Assembly: GCF_001613125.1 (NCBI RefSeq)
Contig: NZ_BDBT01000002.1
Location: forward strand, 329,639 to 393,638
DNA length: 64,000 nucleotides
Reading direction: 5' to 3'
From: Nocardia shimofusensis NBRC 100134
GTDB taxonomy: Bacteria > Actinomycetota > Actinomycetes > Mycobacteriales > Mycobacteriaceae
Of the stretch, positions 46,415 through 55,536 are shown piece by piece. Positions within the stretch are counted from its first letter, which is position 1; every line of letters starts with the position of its first letter. The position numbers and the translations under genes are program-made. The notes beneath the pieces were generated by a model. That model was not told the origin of the DNA, did no database searches, and worked only from the letters and a program-made list of their open reading frames with translations.

Positions 46415-46935
46415 TTCAGCCGCGACACGGTGAGTTCGGCCAGTTTCCTGGTCGTGTCGCACGGGTTGCCGGTTGGACCGAACAACCCGTAGGACATGGA
46501 CCATTCGAAGAAATCGTCGTCGAGCTGGACCGCCAGGTCGCACACGGTGCCGGTGGGATCCAGGGCCGCGAAGCCGGGCTTGCCCGCCACCTCGATCTTG
46601 TCCGGCTCGCGGCCGACATTGCTCACCCACGCCTTCTCGCGGTCGATCGGGCTGCCGCGGTACGAGGCGAAAGTAACGCTCGGCGAACCGATTCCGGCGG
46701 CCTGATAGTTGCAGCCGACCGAATTCTTGAACACCTGGGAGATCTGCGACATTCCCGCGATGTCTCGAACCTCGTCGTCGCCGACATGCCCGCATTCGCC
46801 CACGAACGGGCCGAGCGAGGCCACTTTCGGCGGCGGGCGCAGCGGCTCGTCGGTGTCCGATCCGCCGCCGGAACCGCAGGCAGACAGCGTCACGACCAGG
46901 GCGAGACCGGTGAACAGCGCCGACGGTATCCGCAT
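46411..46935 (-). CDS. DUF3558-family lipoprotein (first of a pair)
   Basis: A 174-residue lipoprotein. MRIPSALFTGLALVVTLSACGS is a clear lipoprotein signal with the acylated Cys at residue 20 (lipobox LSAC). The mature part has GECGHVGDDEV, SVGCNYQ, TVCDLAV and GNPCDTT, the Cys pattern expected for DUF3558. The longer frame to 47208 lacks a signal and overlaps the leader of the neighbour, so ATG 46935 is used. It is coupled to the next lipoprotein and probably forms a pair with it at the cell envelope. Function unknown. Confidence 0.87.
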   Translation of the reverse strand: MRIPSALFTGLALVVTLSACGSGGGSDTDEPLRPPPKVASLGPFVGECGHVGDDEVRDIAGMSQISQVFKNSVGCNYQAAGIGSPSVTFASYRGSPIDREKAWVSNVGREPDKIEVAGKPGFAALDPTGTVCDLAVQLDDDFFEWSMSYGLFGPTGNPCDTTRKLAELTVSRLK

Positions 46936-47018
46936 GCTTGGCACTCTACTGGTTTGCCGGAAACCGCCTCGGGCTCGTGACAATCGGCCCAGGTAGAAGC
47001 CCTCGGCGGTCGGCGCGA

Positions 47019-47993
47019 TCAGCGGACCGTGACGACCACCTTGCCGGTGGCGGTGCGGTTCTCCAGCGAGGCCACCGCCTCGGCGGTCTTCTCCAGCGGG
47101 TAGGTCACCGGCTCCGGCGCCGGGATCGCCCCGCTCGCCAGCAGCGGCCCCACCTCGGCCCACTGCTCGACCACGTAGCCCGGGTTCGACATGAACCACT
47201 CGCCCCACGCGGCGCCGATCACCTCGACGTTCTTGAGCAGCAGGCGGTTGACCTTCACCGTGGGGATCTCGCCCGCGGTGAAGCCGACGACCAGCAGCCT
47301 GCCGCCCTGGGCCAGCGAGCGGATGCTGTCGGTGAACCGGTCACCGCCGACCGGGTCGAGCACGATGTCCACGCCGCGACCGCCGGTCAGTTCCTTGACC
47401 GCGGCCAGCCAGCCGTCGGTGAGCACCACGTCGGTGGCGCCGTTGGCCTTGGCGACCTCGGCCTTCTCCTCGGTGCTGACCACGGCGATCACCCGGCCCG
47501 CGCCCAGCGCCCGCGCCATCCGCAGGGTGGAGGTGCCGATGCCGCCCGCCGCGCCGTGCACCAGCACGGTCTCGCCCTCGGCCAGCCTGCCCCGATTGCG
47601 CAGGCAGAAGTGCACCGTCAGGTCGTTGAACAGGATGCCGGCGCCGGCCGCCATGGAGATGTTGTCGGGCAGCTTGAACACCAGGTCGGGCAGGGTCACC
47701 GCGACCTCGGCGGTCGCGCCGCCGAGCATGGTCAACGCCAGCACCCGATCGCCCGGCCGCACGTGCGCGCCCTCGGGGGCCTCGCGCACCACGCCGGCGA
47801 CCTCGCCGCCCACCACGAACGGCAGCTGCGGCTTCATCTGGTAGAGCCCACGCGACATCAGCACGTCCGGAAAGGCGATGCCCGCGGCGTGCACGTCGAT
47901 GACCACGCCGCCGGGGATGGCGGCGGGTTCGGGAATGTCGACGATCTCGACCGCTTCCGGTCCTTCCAACTTACTGACCTGGGCTGCGCGCAT
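47019..47993 (-). CDS. NADPH:quinone oxidoreductase family protein (zinc-free MDR)
   Basis: A 324-residue medium-chain dehydrogenase/reductase without the structural zinc cysteines. The GroES-like half shows VVIDVHAAGIAFPDVLMSRG and PFVVGGEVAGVV; the NADPH-binding half begins VLVHGAAGGIGTSTLRMARALGA near residues 143-165, the usual fingerprint of quinone oxidoreductases. Probable reaction: NAD(P)H-dependent reduction of a quinone or enone. It stands alone between the lipoprotein pair and the divergent EspC-like gene. Confidence 0.88.
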   Translation of the reverse strand: MRAAQVSKLEGPEAVEIVDIPEPAAIPGGVVIDVHAAGIAFPDVLMSRGLYQMKPQLPFVVGGEVAGVVREAPEGAHVRPGDRVLALTMLGGATAEVAVTLPDLVFKLPDNISMAAGAGILFNDLTVHFCLRNRGRLAEGETVLVHGAAGGIGTSTLRMARALGAGRVIAVVSTEEKAEVAKANGATDVVLTDGWLAAVKELTGGRGVDIVLDPVGGDRFTDSIRSLAQGGRLLVVGFTAGEIPTVKVNRLLLKNVEVIGAAWGEWFMSNPGYVVEQWAEVGPLLASGAIPAPEPVTYPLEKTAEAVASLENRTATGKVVVTVR

Positions 47994-48208
47994 GGGCCGA
48001 CCTCTCTGTCCGATTCCGCGGTCTGTCCGATTCCACGGGTCCGATCCGGCGACACCGGTCGTCGCCGAACACCGTGACCAACATAACGAACGGTCTTTCC
48101 GGCGGCGCGCCGCACACTGCCAGGCTCGCCGACACCACCGCTGACCAGCCGCGAAATTGTTATGCTTGCCCCGTTTCGAGGGTTGGGGAAACAGGAGGGG
48201 GGATTCCT

Positions 48209-48520
48209 ATGTCCGAGGACCAGCTGCGGGTGGATCCGGACGCGCTGCGGACCTTCGCCACCCGGTTGGGCGCCGAAGCCGGTGAACTGTCCGCACTCGG
48301 CGCGGGCGAGGCCTTCACGATCGCCGCGAGCGCGCTACCCGGCACCGAGTTCGGTTCCGCCGCAAGACAATCCGGCGATGTGACCGGCCGCTGCCTGTCC
48401 CGGATGGGCGAACGGCTGACGACCGTCGCCGACAACATGGACAACGCCGCGGGCGTCTTCGCACTCACCGAAGCCGAATTCACCCGGACCCTCACCACCA
48501 TCGGACTGCAGCTGCCATGA
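48209..48520 (+). CDS. EspC-like type VII secretion-associated protein
   Basis: A 103-residue helical protein of the ESX-1 EspC type (WXG100-like size). It begins MSEDQLRVDPDALRTFATRLG, where the VDPDALR start is common in this family, and has a helix-turn-helix hairpin layout without a signal peptide. ATG 48209 follows AGGAGGGGGG. Its stop overlaps the ATG of the next gene (ATGA), which indicates coupled synthesis of a pair. No ESX core genes (EccB-E, MycP) are in the window, so secretion would depend on a system elsewhere. Confidence 0.78.
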   Translation: MSEDQLRVDPDALRTFATRLGAEAGELSALGAGEAFTIAASALPGTEFGSAARQSGDVTGRCLSRMGERLTTVADNMDNAAGVFALTEAEFTRTLTTIGLQLP

Positions 48521-49641
48521 CCCTGACCGTCGACAACGTCATCGCCTGGAAGCCCGAGCAGCTCACCGCCGCCGCCGAGCATGCGAAGACCATCCACGAG
48601 GGCATCGACCGCATCGTCGGCAAGGCCCTGACCGACACCCAGGGGCTGACCGACTCGAAGGCCTGGTCGGGTGTCGCGGGAGCCGCCGCCACCACCCGTA
48701 TGGAGACCGAGAAGACCCGGGCCTCGGTCGTCAGCGTCGCGCTCCTCGCGCTGGAGACCGCCTACCGCACGCAGGCCGGCATCCTCACCGGCGGCAAGGA
48801 CACCGTCGTGCGGCTGCGCAACCAGTACGTCGACGAAGCGCCGGTCGGGTTCGAGGTGGCCGCCGACGGCCTGGTCACCGCGGCCGCCCGGATCCAGCGC
48901 ATCCGCGACAACGCGGGTGGCGCCGACGTCACCGCCCTGGTCCTGGGCGAGGAGACCGCGGCCGCCCAGCGCACCCTGGATCTGCGGCTGGCGCTGAAAG
49001 CCGCGGAAGACGCGGCCGCCGCCGCGACCGCGGCCGTGAACACCGCCAACGCCGCGCTCGAGCAGGCCTTCGGCACCCTCGGCGACCCGAAGCTCGGGGC
49101 GCCGACCGACACCGCGCCCGCGTCCACCACGCCCGCCGCGACGCCGGTCGGCGGGAATCAGCCGAACTACGTCATGTCCGGGAACAACGGGTCCACTCCG
49201 TCTTCGGGCAACCCGGGGTATTCGGGGAGCTCCGGGTTGTCGGCCGGTCCGGGTTCGAGCGCACCCACCGGGCCGATGCCGACCGGCGATGTGGCGAAGT
49301 GGATCGAGGACGCCAAGAAGATCCTCATCGAGATGGGCTACCGGCCCGAGGACATCGACGAGCGGGCCTTGGCGCTGATCATCCAGCACGAATCCGGCGG
49401 CAATCCCTACGCGGAGAACCGCTGGGACAGCAACTGGCTCGCCGGGCACCCGTCCAAAGGCATCATGCAGACCATCGACAGCACGTTCAACGCCTACGCC
49501 GCCCCCGGTCACACCGACATCTGGAACCCGGTGGACAACATCGTCGCCGCCACCAGGTACGCGATCGACCGCTACGGATCGCTGGCCGGCGTGCCCGGTG
49601 TCGCCGGGGTGAACTCGGGCGGCGCCTACCAGGGCTACTGA
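48517..49641 (+). CDS. Helical T7SS-type protein with C-terminal lytic transglycosylase domain
   Basis: A 374-residue two-part protein. Residues ~1-185 are a long helical, Ala-rich WXG100/EspB-like region with the pattern KAWSGVAG (Trp-x-Gly) near residue 50 and no Sec signal. A Gly/Ser/Pro/Thr-rich linker (about 190-255) leads to an SLT-type domain: ALALIIQHESGGNPYAENRWD holds the catalytic Glu, and KGIMQTIDSTFNAY and NIVAATRYAIDRYG are typical of SLT enzymes. It probably cuts peptidoglycan after export through a type VII system, together with the overlapping EspC-like partner. A role in opening the wall for an ESX machine is inference. Confidence 0.82.
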   Translation: MTLTVDNVIAWKPEQLTAAAEHAKTIHEGIDRIVGKALTDTQGLTDSKAWSGVAGAAATTRMETEKTRASVVSVALLALETAYRTQAGILTGGKDTVVRLRNQYVDEAPVGFEVAADGLVTAAARIQRIRDNAGGADVTALVLGEETAAAQRTLDLRLALKAAEDAAAAATAAVNTANAALEQAFGTLGDPKLGAPTDTAPASTTPAATPVGGNQPNYVMSGNNGSTPSSGNPGYSGSSGLSAGPGSSAPTGPMPTGDVAKWIEDAKKILIEMGYRPEDIDERALALIIQHESGGNPYAENRWDSNWLAGHPSKGIMQTIDSTFNAYAAPGHTDIWNPVDNIVAATRYAIDRYGSLAGVPGVAGVNSGGAYQGY

Positions 49642-49857
49642 CGAGATCGCGGGCCGATGCCGGGGGTCAAGCCATCGGCCGCACCGGGTGCTGTCCCCCG
49701 GATTCGCTGCGACAATGGGTAACGGTGGGGGTACACCTGGCCTCTACCTGTGAGTACAGTCGGCTCGACACGAGGGTGGGGCAACCGCCCCGTAAAGTCG
49801 TCTCATAACAGCACCGCAAGAAACACCGCGGCACAACGTGCAGCGCGAGGAGCACCA

Positions 49858-50634
49858 GTGTCACTCGATCAGCCACTCGCCCCGGTTCCCGAACAGGGCA
49901 TGGGCTTCGATTCGGCGTGGCCCGTCCGGGCTGGCGATGTGGACCCCTACAACCGGCTGCGTTTCGACGCCGTCGCGCGGTATCTGCAGGATATCGCCTG
50001 GGAGCAGTTGCATCAGACCTTCCTGGCACGCAGCGATCCGAACTGGATCGTGCGGCGCACCGTCATCGACGTCGTGCGCCCGGTGTTGTGGCCCGACGAC
50101 GTGCGGTTGCTGCGGTGGTGCTCGAGCATGAGCACGCGCTGGACGAACATGCGGGTGCGGATCACCAGCGGCAACGGCGGGCTGATCGAGACCGAGGGTT
50201 TCTGGATCAACATCAGCGAGTCCACCGGCATGCCCGCCCGGATCAGTGACGAGGGGCTGGCCTACCTGTCCAGGAGCACCGACGAGCACCGCTTGCGCTG
50301 GCGGCCCTATCTCACCGACGCCGCGCCGCCGGAATCCGACACCGACCTGCCGTTCCCGGTGCGGGTGACCGACATCGACCAGTACAACCACGTGAACAAC
50401 GCCTGCTACTGGCAGGCGGTCGAGCACTTCGTGGCCGAGTACCCGAAGCTCATCGCCGGGCCGCATCGGGCGGTCATCGAGTACGTCGCGCCGGTCCTGG
50501 CGCGTCAGCACATCACGGTGCGCAGCCGCTTCGAGCCCGGCGATCGCAGCACCGGACGGCCGATGCTGCGGCTGTGGTTCGTGGTGGGCGGGGCGACCAC
50601 CACGGTCGTGCGCATCATGCCGCTGCCGGGCTGA
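49858..50634 (+). CDS. Acyl-ACP thioesterase-like protein (double hotdog)
   Basis: A 258-residue protein of the acyl-ACP thioesterase family, with two hotdog domains. The first repeat starts WPVRAGDVDPYNRLRFDAVARYLQD and the second FPVRVTDIDQYNHVNNACYWQAVE; the second has the Asp-Asn-His (DxxxYNHVNN) pattern expected at the active site. Probable role: release of fatty acids from acyl carriers. GTG 49858 is chosen from the GCGAGGAGC site at 49844-49852; the upstream ATG at 49750 would add a poorly conserved leader. It converges with fprB across a terminator hairpin. Confidence 0.84.
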   Translation: MSLDQPLAPVPEQGMGFDSAWPVRAGDVDPYNRLRFDAVARYLQDIAWEQLHQTFLARSDPNWIVRRTVIDVVRPVLWPDDVRLLRWCSSMSTRWTNMRVRITSGNGGLIETEGFWINISESTGMPARISDEGLAYLSRSTDEHRLRWRPYLTDAAPPESDTDLPFPVRVTDIDQYNHVNNACYWQAVEHFVAEYPKLIAGPHRAVIEYVAPVLARQHITVRSRFEPGDRSTGRPMLRLWFVVGGATTTVVRIMPLPG

Positions 50635-50683
50635 GTTCTACGCCCCATCGCCGCGCCCGACCGCCGGACAACCGCACACGACA

Positions 50684-50714
50684 CGGCGGACGCCTCGTGC
50701 AGAGACGTCCGCCG
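50684..50714. terminator. Bidirectional terminator between the thioesterase and fprB genes
   Basis: Perfect 9-base stem CGGCGGACG / CGTCCGCCG with a 13-base loop; the stem can be extended with a small bulge. It lies in the 120-base gap between two convergent genes. Confidence 0.7.
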
Positions 50715-50754
50715 CGTGTGTTCGTGGCGACCGGCCGCGTGTGACCGATCGACG

Positions 50755-52422
50755 TCAGCCGCGCGCGGCCTTGAGCAGATCCTCGCGCGAGGTGAACTTG
50801 ACCCGCGGACGGCCCGCATCGCGGCCCGCCGTCTTCTCCGCGGCGTCGATGTTCTTCCAGCCCTGCCGATCCACCAGATCGGCCTGACGTTCGGCGACCA
50901 GCGCCCGCAGCGCCGCCCGGTCCGCACCGGGGGCGGGCAGCGCGCCTGCGATGAAGTCGGCGATCAACTGCTCGACGGTCTCCTGCGAGTCGACCCGGTT
51001 CGAGCCGATCACGCCGCGCGGGCCGCGCTTGATCCAGCCGCTGACATACACGCCGGGCAGCACGGCGCCGTCGGCGATGACGCGGCCCTTCTGGTTCGGC
51101 ACAACGGCACGACTCGCGTCGAAGGGCAGATCGGCGACCGGTTCTCCCCGGTAGCCGATGGAACGCAGCACCAGCGACGCGTCCAGCCGTTCGGTCTCGC
51201 CGGTCGCCTGGGCGACCAGCTGACCGTCCAGCTCGACGAGTTCGTTGCGGCAGAACTCGATGCCCTCGACCTTGTCCTCGCCGAGCACCGCGGTCGGAGA
51301 GGCGAGGTAGCGGAAGACGATGCGCTTGTTGTCCGGGTTCGGCGTGGCCGCCGCGTACTCCTTCGCCAGGGTGTATTTCAGCTGCAACGACGGTTCCACC
51401 TCGGGATCGTCGAGCAGCGCCTGGCTGGCGTGATCGAGCACGAGTTCGGCATCGTCGATGACGACGTCGACACCCTTCAGGTGGGTCAGCGCCATGAACT
51501 CGGGGCTGGTGTACGCGGCCTGCAGCGGGCCGCGACGGCCGAGCACGACCACCTCGCGAATGTTGGATTCGCGCAGGGCGGCCAGCGCGTGGTCGGCGAT
51601 GTCGGTCTTGGCCAGCTCGTCGGGATCGACGGTGAGCACCCGGGCCACGTCGAGGGCGACATTGCCGTTGCCGACGATGACCGCGCGCTCGCCCGACAGG
51701 TCGAAGCCGCGCTCGGCGAAATCGGGATGACCGTTGTACCAGGCCACGAACTCGGTCGCGGAGTGGCTGCCTGGCAGATCCTCACCGGGCACGTTCATCC
51801 GGCGGTCGGCCGCGGCGCCGACCGCGTAGATCACCGCGTGGTGATGGGCCAGCAACTCCTCGTGGCTGAGATGCGTGCCGATCTCGACGTTGAGGTAGTA
51901 CTGCAGTGTCTCGCGCCGGAAGGCCGACTCGAACATCGCCGAGACGGTCTTGGTGCCCGGGTGGTCGGGCGCCACGCCCGCGCGTACCAGGCCCCACGGG
52001 GTCGGCAGGCGGTCGAACATCTCGACCTCGACCTCACAGCGCCGCAGCAGTTCCTCGGCCGCGTAGCAGGCGGCCGGGCCCGCGCCGACGATCGCGACGC
52101 GCAGGGTGCCGAGTTCCTTCGGCGGGCGCACCGGCGCCACGATCGGATCGAAGTTCGGCTCCAGCGGATGGCGCTGGAAGTAGGCCGCGTTGACGTCCCT
52201 GAAGCGGGCGAGCGAAGCGCTCAGGTCGTCCTCGGAGAAGATGGCCTCCACCGGGCAGGCATCTACACACGCACCGCAGTCGATGCAGGTGTCCGGGTCG
52301 ATGTAGAGCATCTCGGTGGTCGCGAAATTCGGATCGTCCGGGGTGGGACGAATGCAGTCGACCGGGCACTCGGAGACGCAGCTGGCGTCGTTGCAACAAC
52401 GCTGCGTGATTACGTAGGCCAT
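50755..52422 (-). CDS. fprB: Ferredoxin fused to NADPH-ferredoxin reductase (FprB-type)
   Basis: A 555-residue fusion. Residues 1-70 are a bacterial 7Fe/8Fe-type ferredoxin: CCNDASCVSECPVDCI and CIDCGACVDACPVEAI supply the cluster cysteines. An adrenodoxin-reductase-like flavoprotein follows, with the FAD motif VAIVGAGPAACYAAEELL near residues 108-125, TPWGLVRAGVAPDHPGTK, the NADP motif AVIVGNGNVALDVARVL near 250, and GWIKRGPRGVIG near the end. It matches FprB (Rv0886) of M. tuberculosis. Likely role: electron supply to P450s or other iron-sulfur enzymes. ATG 52422 (MAYVITQRC) is chosen because the ferredoxin begins there; the longer frame adds 53 residues without homology. Confidence 0.9.
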   Translation of the reverse strand: MAYVITQRCCNDASCVSECPVDCIRPTPDDPNFATTEMLYIDPDTCIDCGACVDACPVEAIFSEDDLSASLARFRDVNAAYFQRHPLEPNFDPIVAPVRPPKELGTLRVAIVGAGPAACYAAEELLRRCEVEVEMFDRLPTPWGLVRAGVAPDHPGTKTVSAMFESAFRRETLQYYLNVEIGTHLSHEELLAHHHAVIYAVGAAADRRMNVPGEDLPGSHSATEFVAWYNGHPDFAERGFDLSGERAVIVGNGNVALDVARVLTVDPDELAKTDIADHALAALRESNIREVVVLGRRGPLQAAYTSPEFMALTHLKGVDVVIDDAELVLDHASQALLDDPEVEPSLQLKYTLAKEYAAATPNPDNKRIVFRYLASPTAVLGEDKVEGIEFCRNELVELDGQLVAQATGETERLDASLVLRSIGYRGEPVADLPFDASRAVVPNQKGRVIADGAVLPGVYVSGWIKRGPRGVIGSNRVDSQETVEQLIADFIAGALPAPGADRAALRALVAERQADLVDRQGWKNIDAAEKTAGRDAGRPRVKFTSREDLLKAARG

Positions 52423-52649
52423 AGTGTGCAGATCCTCGAAACGTACGTGGGGCTGTGCGCCACCCGCGGGTCGGAGGTGGACAGCGGGACCACATGGACG
52501 CACAGCGAAATGTGACCCCGCTTTCAGTGTGCCTCGAGAGTGGCGAGCGCCTCTCCTCGGAACCCCTCCTGAGTACCACAATCGGACCTACGGCGCGGCG
52601 AACTCCCCCACTTCGGCACCCGAAATCGGTGACGAATTACCGTGGCGAC

Positions 52650-53141
52650 ATGGTGCGGACCCTGATCCTCATGCGGCACGGCAAATCCGGCTATCCCGCG
52701 GGCGTCGACGACCACGAGCGTCCACTCGCCCCGCGCGGACGGCGCGAGGCCGCGCTCGCGGGCGACTGGCTGCGCGAAACCCAGCCCGCCGTGGACGCGG
52801 TGCGCTGCTCGACGGCCACCCGCACCCGCCAGACTCTCGACGCCACCGGCATCACCGCCCCCGTCGTCTACGAGCGGGGCATCTACGAGGCCTCCCCGCG
52901 CAGGCTGATCGAGCTGGTCCAGCTCTCCGACGACGACATCTCGACGCTGATGCTCATCGGCCACGCCCCGGGAATGCCGTGGACGGCCTGGGAGCTGGCG
53001 GGCAACCGGGACAGCGACGCCGCCATGGAACTGAGCCGCAAGTTCCCCACCTCCGCACTGGCGGTGCTCACCTTCGACCGGCCGTGGGCTCAGATCGGGG
53101 AGGGCGTCGGCGAGCTGGTCACCTTCCACGTGCCGCGCTGA
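52650..53141 (+). CDS. SixA-like histidine phosphatase family protein
   Basis: A 163-residue histidine phosphatase. The catalytic RHG motif is in LILMRHGKSGYP at residues 5-16 with phosphate-accepting His10; the second His is in LIGHAPGMP near residue 110. The short length and RHGKS pattern match SixA, which removes phosphate from phosphohistidine, though substrates in actinobacteria are not established. No operon partner is closer than 157 bases. Confidence 0.84.
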   Translation: MVRTLILMRHGKSGYPAGVDDHERPLAPRGRREAALAGDWLRETQPAVDAVRCSTATRTRQTLDATGITAPVVYERGIYEASPRRLIELVQLSDDDISTLMLIGHAPGMPWTAWELAGNRDSDAAMELSRKFPTSALAVLTFDRPWAQIGEGVGELVTFHVPR

Positions 53142-53298
53142 GCTGGGCCACTGGACCGAGCCGCGCTCGGCCCGGCCGAGGTGACGGCCACGCTTGCCGA
53201 TGAAGACACCCTCGGACGTGAGTACGCTCGGGCGAGGCGACTGTTGTCCGACACCCCGTGCGCCGCCGAGGCGCCGCGCAGCCGAAAGGAGGTCGGCC

Positions 53299-53595
53299 AT
53301 GTCCGATCAGGCAAGGGAAATCACGCTCACCCGCAACGCGGACAAGAGCCGCTACGAGGTCTTCTACGGCGGCGAGCCGGCCGGTTTCGCCGAGTACGAG
53401 GAGAGCGGGGAGCGGACCGACTTCGTCCACACCGAGGTCGGCGACGCCTTCGGCGGCAAGGGGCTGGCCGGCGCGCTGGCGAAGTACGCGCTCGACGACG
53501 CGATCGCCCGCGGCAAGCGCATCGTCGCGACCTGCCCTTTTATCAAGGGCTACATCGACAAGCATCCCGAGTACGCCCCGAACCTGGTGGGCTGA
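53299..53595 (+). CDS. Small GNAT-family N-acetyltransferase (YjdJ type)
   Basis: A 98-residue minimal GNAT protein. It has RYEVFYGGEPAGFAEYEE, TEVGDAFGGKGLAGALAKYALDDA (the acetyl-CoA pyrophosphate loop) and CPFIKGYIDKHPEYAPNLVG, the usual end of the family. ATG 53299 follows AAAGGAGG; earlier starts are excluded by this site. It is followed by the pirin gene after 17 bases, probably one operon. Substrate unknown. Confidence 0.87.
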   Translation: MSDQAREITLTRNADKSRYEVFYGGEPAGFAEYEESGERTDFVHTEVGDAFGGKGLAGALAKYALDDAIARGKRIVATCPFIKGYIDKHPEYAPNLVG

Positions 53596-53612
53596 GAGCG
53601 GGGCGTGTCGAG

Positions 53613-54605
53613 ATGAGCGATCTGGATCCGCGCCCCGACGAGGCGCTGTGCACGCCGGCTCCCGGGCCCGGCCCGGTGACGGAATTCTTTCCCGCGCGTG
53701 AGGTGCCGCTCGGCGGCGTGCGCGGTGTCTACGTGGAACGAGTCCTGCCGCAGCGGGATCTGCCCACAGTGGGCGCCTGGTGCTTCCTCGATCATTTCGG
53801 CGCGCCGACGGTCACCAGGACCGAGGCCCCCTCGAATATCGATCCGCATCCGCATATCGGTCTGCAGACGGTCACCTGGCCGTTCGTCGGCCGCATCCGG
53901 CACCGGGACTCGGTCGGCTCGGATGTGGAGATCGAGCCGGGCCAACTGAACCTCATGACGTCCGGCCGCGGCATCGCGCACTCGGAGTACCACGCCACCG
54001 ACGCGCCCGCGAGCGAGGGGCTGCAGCTGTGGATAGCGCTGCCCGCCCACAGCACCGGGGTCGCCCCGCATTTCGAGCAGCACCGCGACCTGCCCGTCCA
54101 CGAAGCGCCGGGAGTACGGGCGATCGTGCTCATCGGCACCCTGGCGGGGCGGACCTCGCCCGCCAAGGCTTACACCCCGATCGTGGGCGCCGACATCCGC
54201 ATCGAGCCCGGCGCGGAGGTGACGCTGCCGGTCGATCCGAGCTTCGAGCACGCGGTCCTGGTCGTCGAGGGCGAGGTGACGGTGGCAGAGGCACCGGTGA
54301 AGCCGGGCCCGCTGCTGTACCTGGGCAGCGGCCGTACCGAACTGCGGCTGAGCAGCGCCACCGGCGCCCATCTGGCCCTGATCGGCGGGGAGCCCTTCGA
54401 GGAAGAACTGGTGATGTGGTGGAACTTCGTCGGCCGCGGCCACGAGGACATCGTGGCGGCGCGCGCCGCGTGGGAGAACCGCGATACCGCGCGGTTCCCC
54501 GACATCGCGGGTCATCCTCCCGAGCAACGCATTCCGGCGCCGCCGATGCCTCCGTTGAACCTGAAGCCGCGTAAGCGCCGAATCGGCGACGCCGCGCGGG
54601 ACTGA
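53613..54605 (+). CDS. Pirin-family cupin protein
   Basis: A 330-residue bicupin. The N-terminal cupin has the metal-binding His pairs in DPHPHIGLQTVTW and the later Glu/His in GRGIAHSEYH, as in pirins with quercetinase-type activity. The C-terminal cupin (residues ~190-260) lacks obvious metal ligands. Family members act as quercetin dioxygenases or redox-dependent transcription co-factors; neither can be fixed here. Likely co-transcribed with the GNAT gene. Confidence 0.87.
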   Translation: MSDLDPRPDEALCTPAPGPGPVTEFFPAREVPLGGVRGVYVERVLPQRDLPTVGAWCFLDHFGAPTVTRTEAPSNIDPHPHIGLQTVTWPFVGRIRHRDSVGSDVEIEPGQLNLMTSGRGIAHSEYHATDAPASEGLQLWIALPAHSTGVAPHFEQHRDLPVHEAPGVRAIVLIGTLAGRTSPAKAYTPIVGADIRIEPGAEVTLPVDPSFEHAVLVVEGEVTVAEAPVKPGPLLYLGSGRTELRLSSATGAHLALIGGEPFEEELVMWWNFVGRGHEDIVAARAAWENRDTARFPDIAGHPPEQRIPAPPMPPLNLKPRKRRIGDAARD

Positions 54606-54708
54606 CCGGCGCGGTTCCGCTTCCCGCATGTGCGCCCACCCGGTACGTTGACCGGCGATCCCGACAATACGGAAACCGGTATCCCCGGAAGCTCGACAGG
54701 AAGACCAC

Positions 54709-55356
54709 ATGCGAAGCAGCGCAATGACGATGGCGGCGGCGCTGGCCGCCGCGGCCATCGGCCTCACCGCGGCGGGTGCGCACGCCGAACCCGCACAGGA
54801 CCGGCCCACCCAGAACGCCCCGGCGCCGACTCCCGATCTCCGGGGCAGCACCGGCGGCGTGGACTACCGGATGACGGTGACCGAGGACCACCGGGCCACC
54901 GTCACCGACATCACCGGCGGCCGTTTCGAACTCGTCCACGACGACCGGATCGTCACGATCAACGACGCCGACGGCCGCGTGCTGGCCGCCCTGCCGATGA
55001 CCCTGCACATCCAGGACCACGACGTCGACCTGATCCCGACCGTCGACGAGGCGGGCACCCGGCTCACCCTCACCCCGGCCGAGCAGGCCGCGGCCCCGTT
55101 GCGCGACATCAGCTCCTACGAACGATTCCACGAGGCGACCCAGCGCGCGATGCCCGAGATCACCGCCGCCGCGGGCATCGGCGCGGCTATCGGGGCCCTG
55201 CTGGGCTTCCCGCTCGGACTGTTCGTCTTCGACTTCATCACCGTGCCGCTGGGCGCGGTGATCGGCGGCGTGGCGGGCGCCTTCGTCGGGCTCTACAACA
55301 GCGGCGGCCAACCGGCCGTGGACGCGGCGATCGCCTACCTGACCGGCCAACCCTGA
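54709..55356 (+). CDS. Exported hypothetical protein with C-terminal glycine-rich hydrophobic hairpin
   Basis: A 215-residue protein not recognised beyond a nocardial-type exported protein. Residues 1-27 form a Sec signal ending at AGAHAEP. A hydrophilic, beta-rich domain follows (DYRMTVTEDHRATV, then RFELVHDDRIVTI). Residues ~150-200 contain two glycine-rich hydrophobic stretches (GIGAAIGALLGFPLG, GAVIGGVAGAFVGL), similar to glycine-zipper membrane segments. It may be anchored or form oligomers in the envelope. It is followed by the 46-residue peptide gene. No function is assigned. Confidence 0.7.
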   Translation: MRSSAMTMAAALAAAAIGLTAAGAHAEPAQDRPTQNAPAPTPDLRGSTGGVDYRMTVTEDHRATVTDITGGRFELVHDDRIVTINDADGRVLAALPMTLHIQDHDVDLIPTVDEAGTRLTLTPAEQAAAPLRDISSYERFHEATQRAMPEITAAAGIGAAIGALLGFPLGLFVFDFITVPLGAVIGGVAGAFVGLYNSGGQPAVDAAIAYLTGQP

Positions 55357-55536
55357 GCGCGAGCGCCGTCGCCGGGCATCAGCACGGGCGTACCAATCCG
55401 AAACAAACTCTGGTCACAATCGCGGCAATGTGACTAAGCTGCTGTTCCGATTGCGTCAACGCATCAGACCGGGCTTCCGGAACCCCACAGGCACTCGGAT
55501 CTTCTCGATCCGCCTTAAGCAAGAGGACACGCAGCC

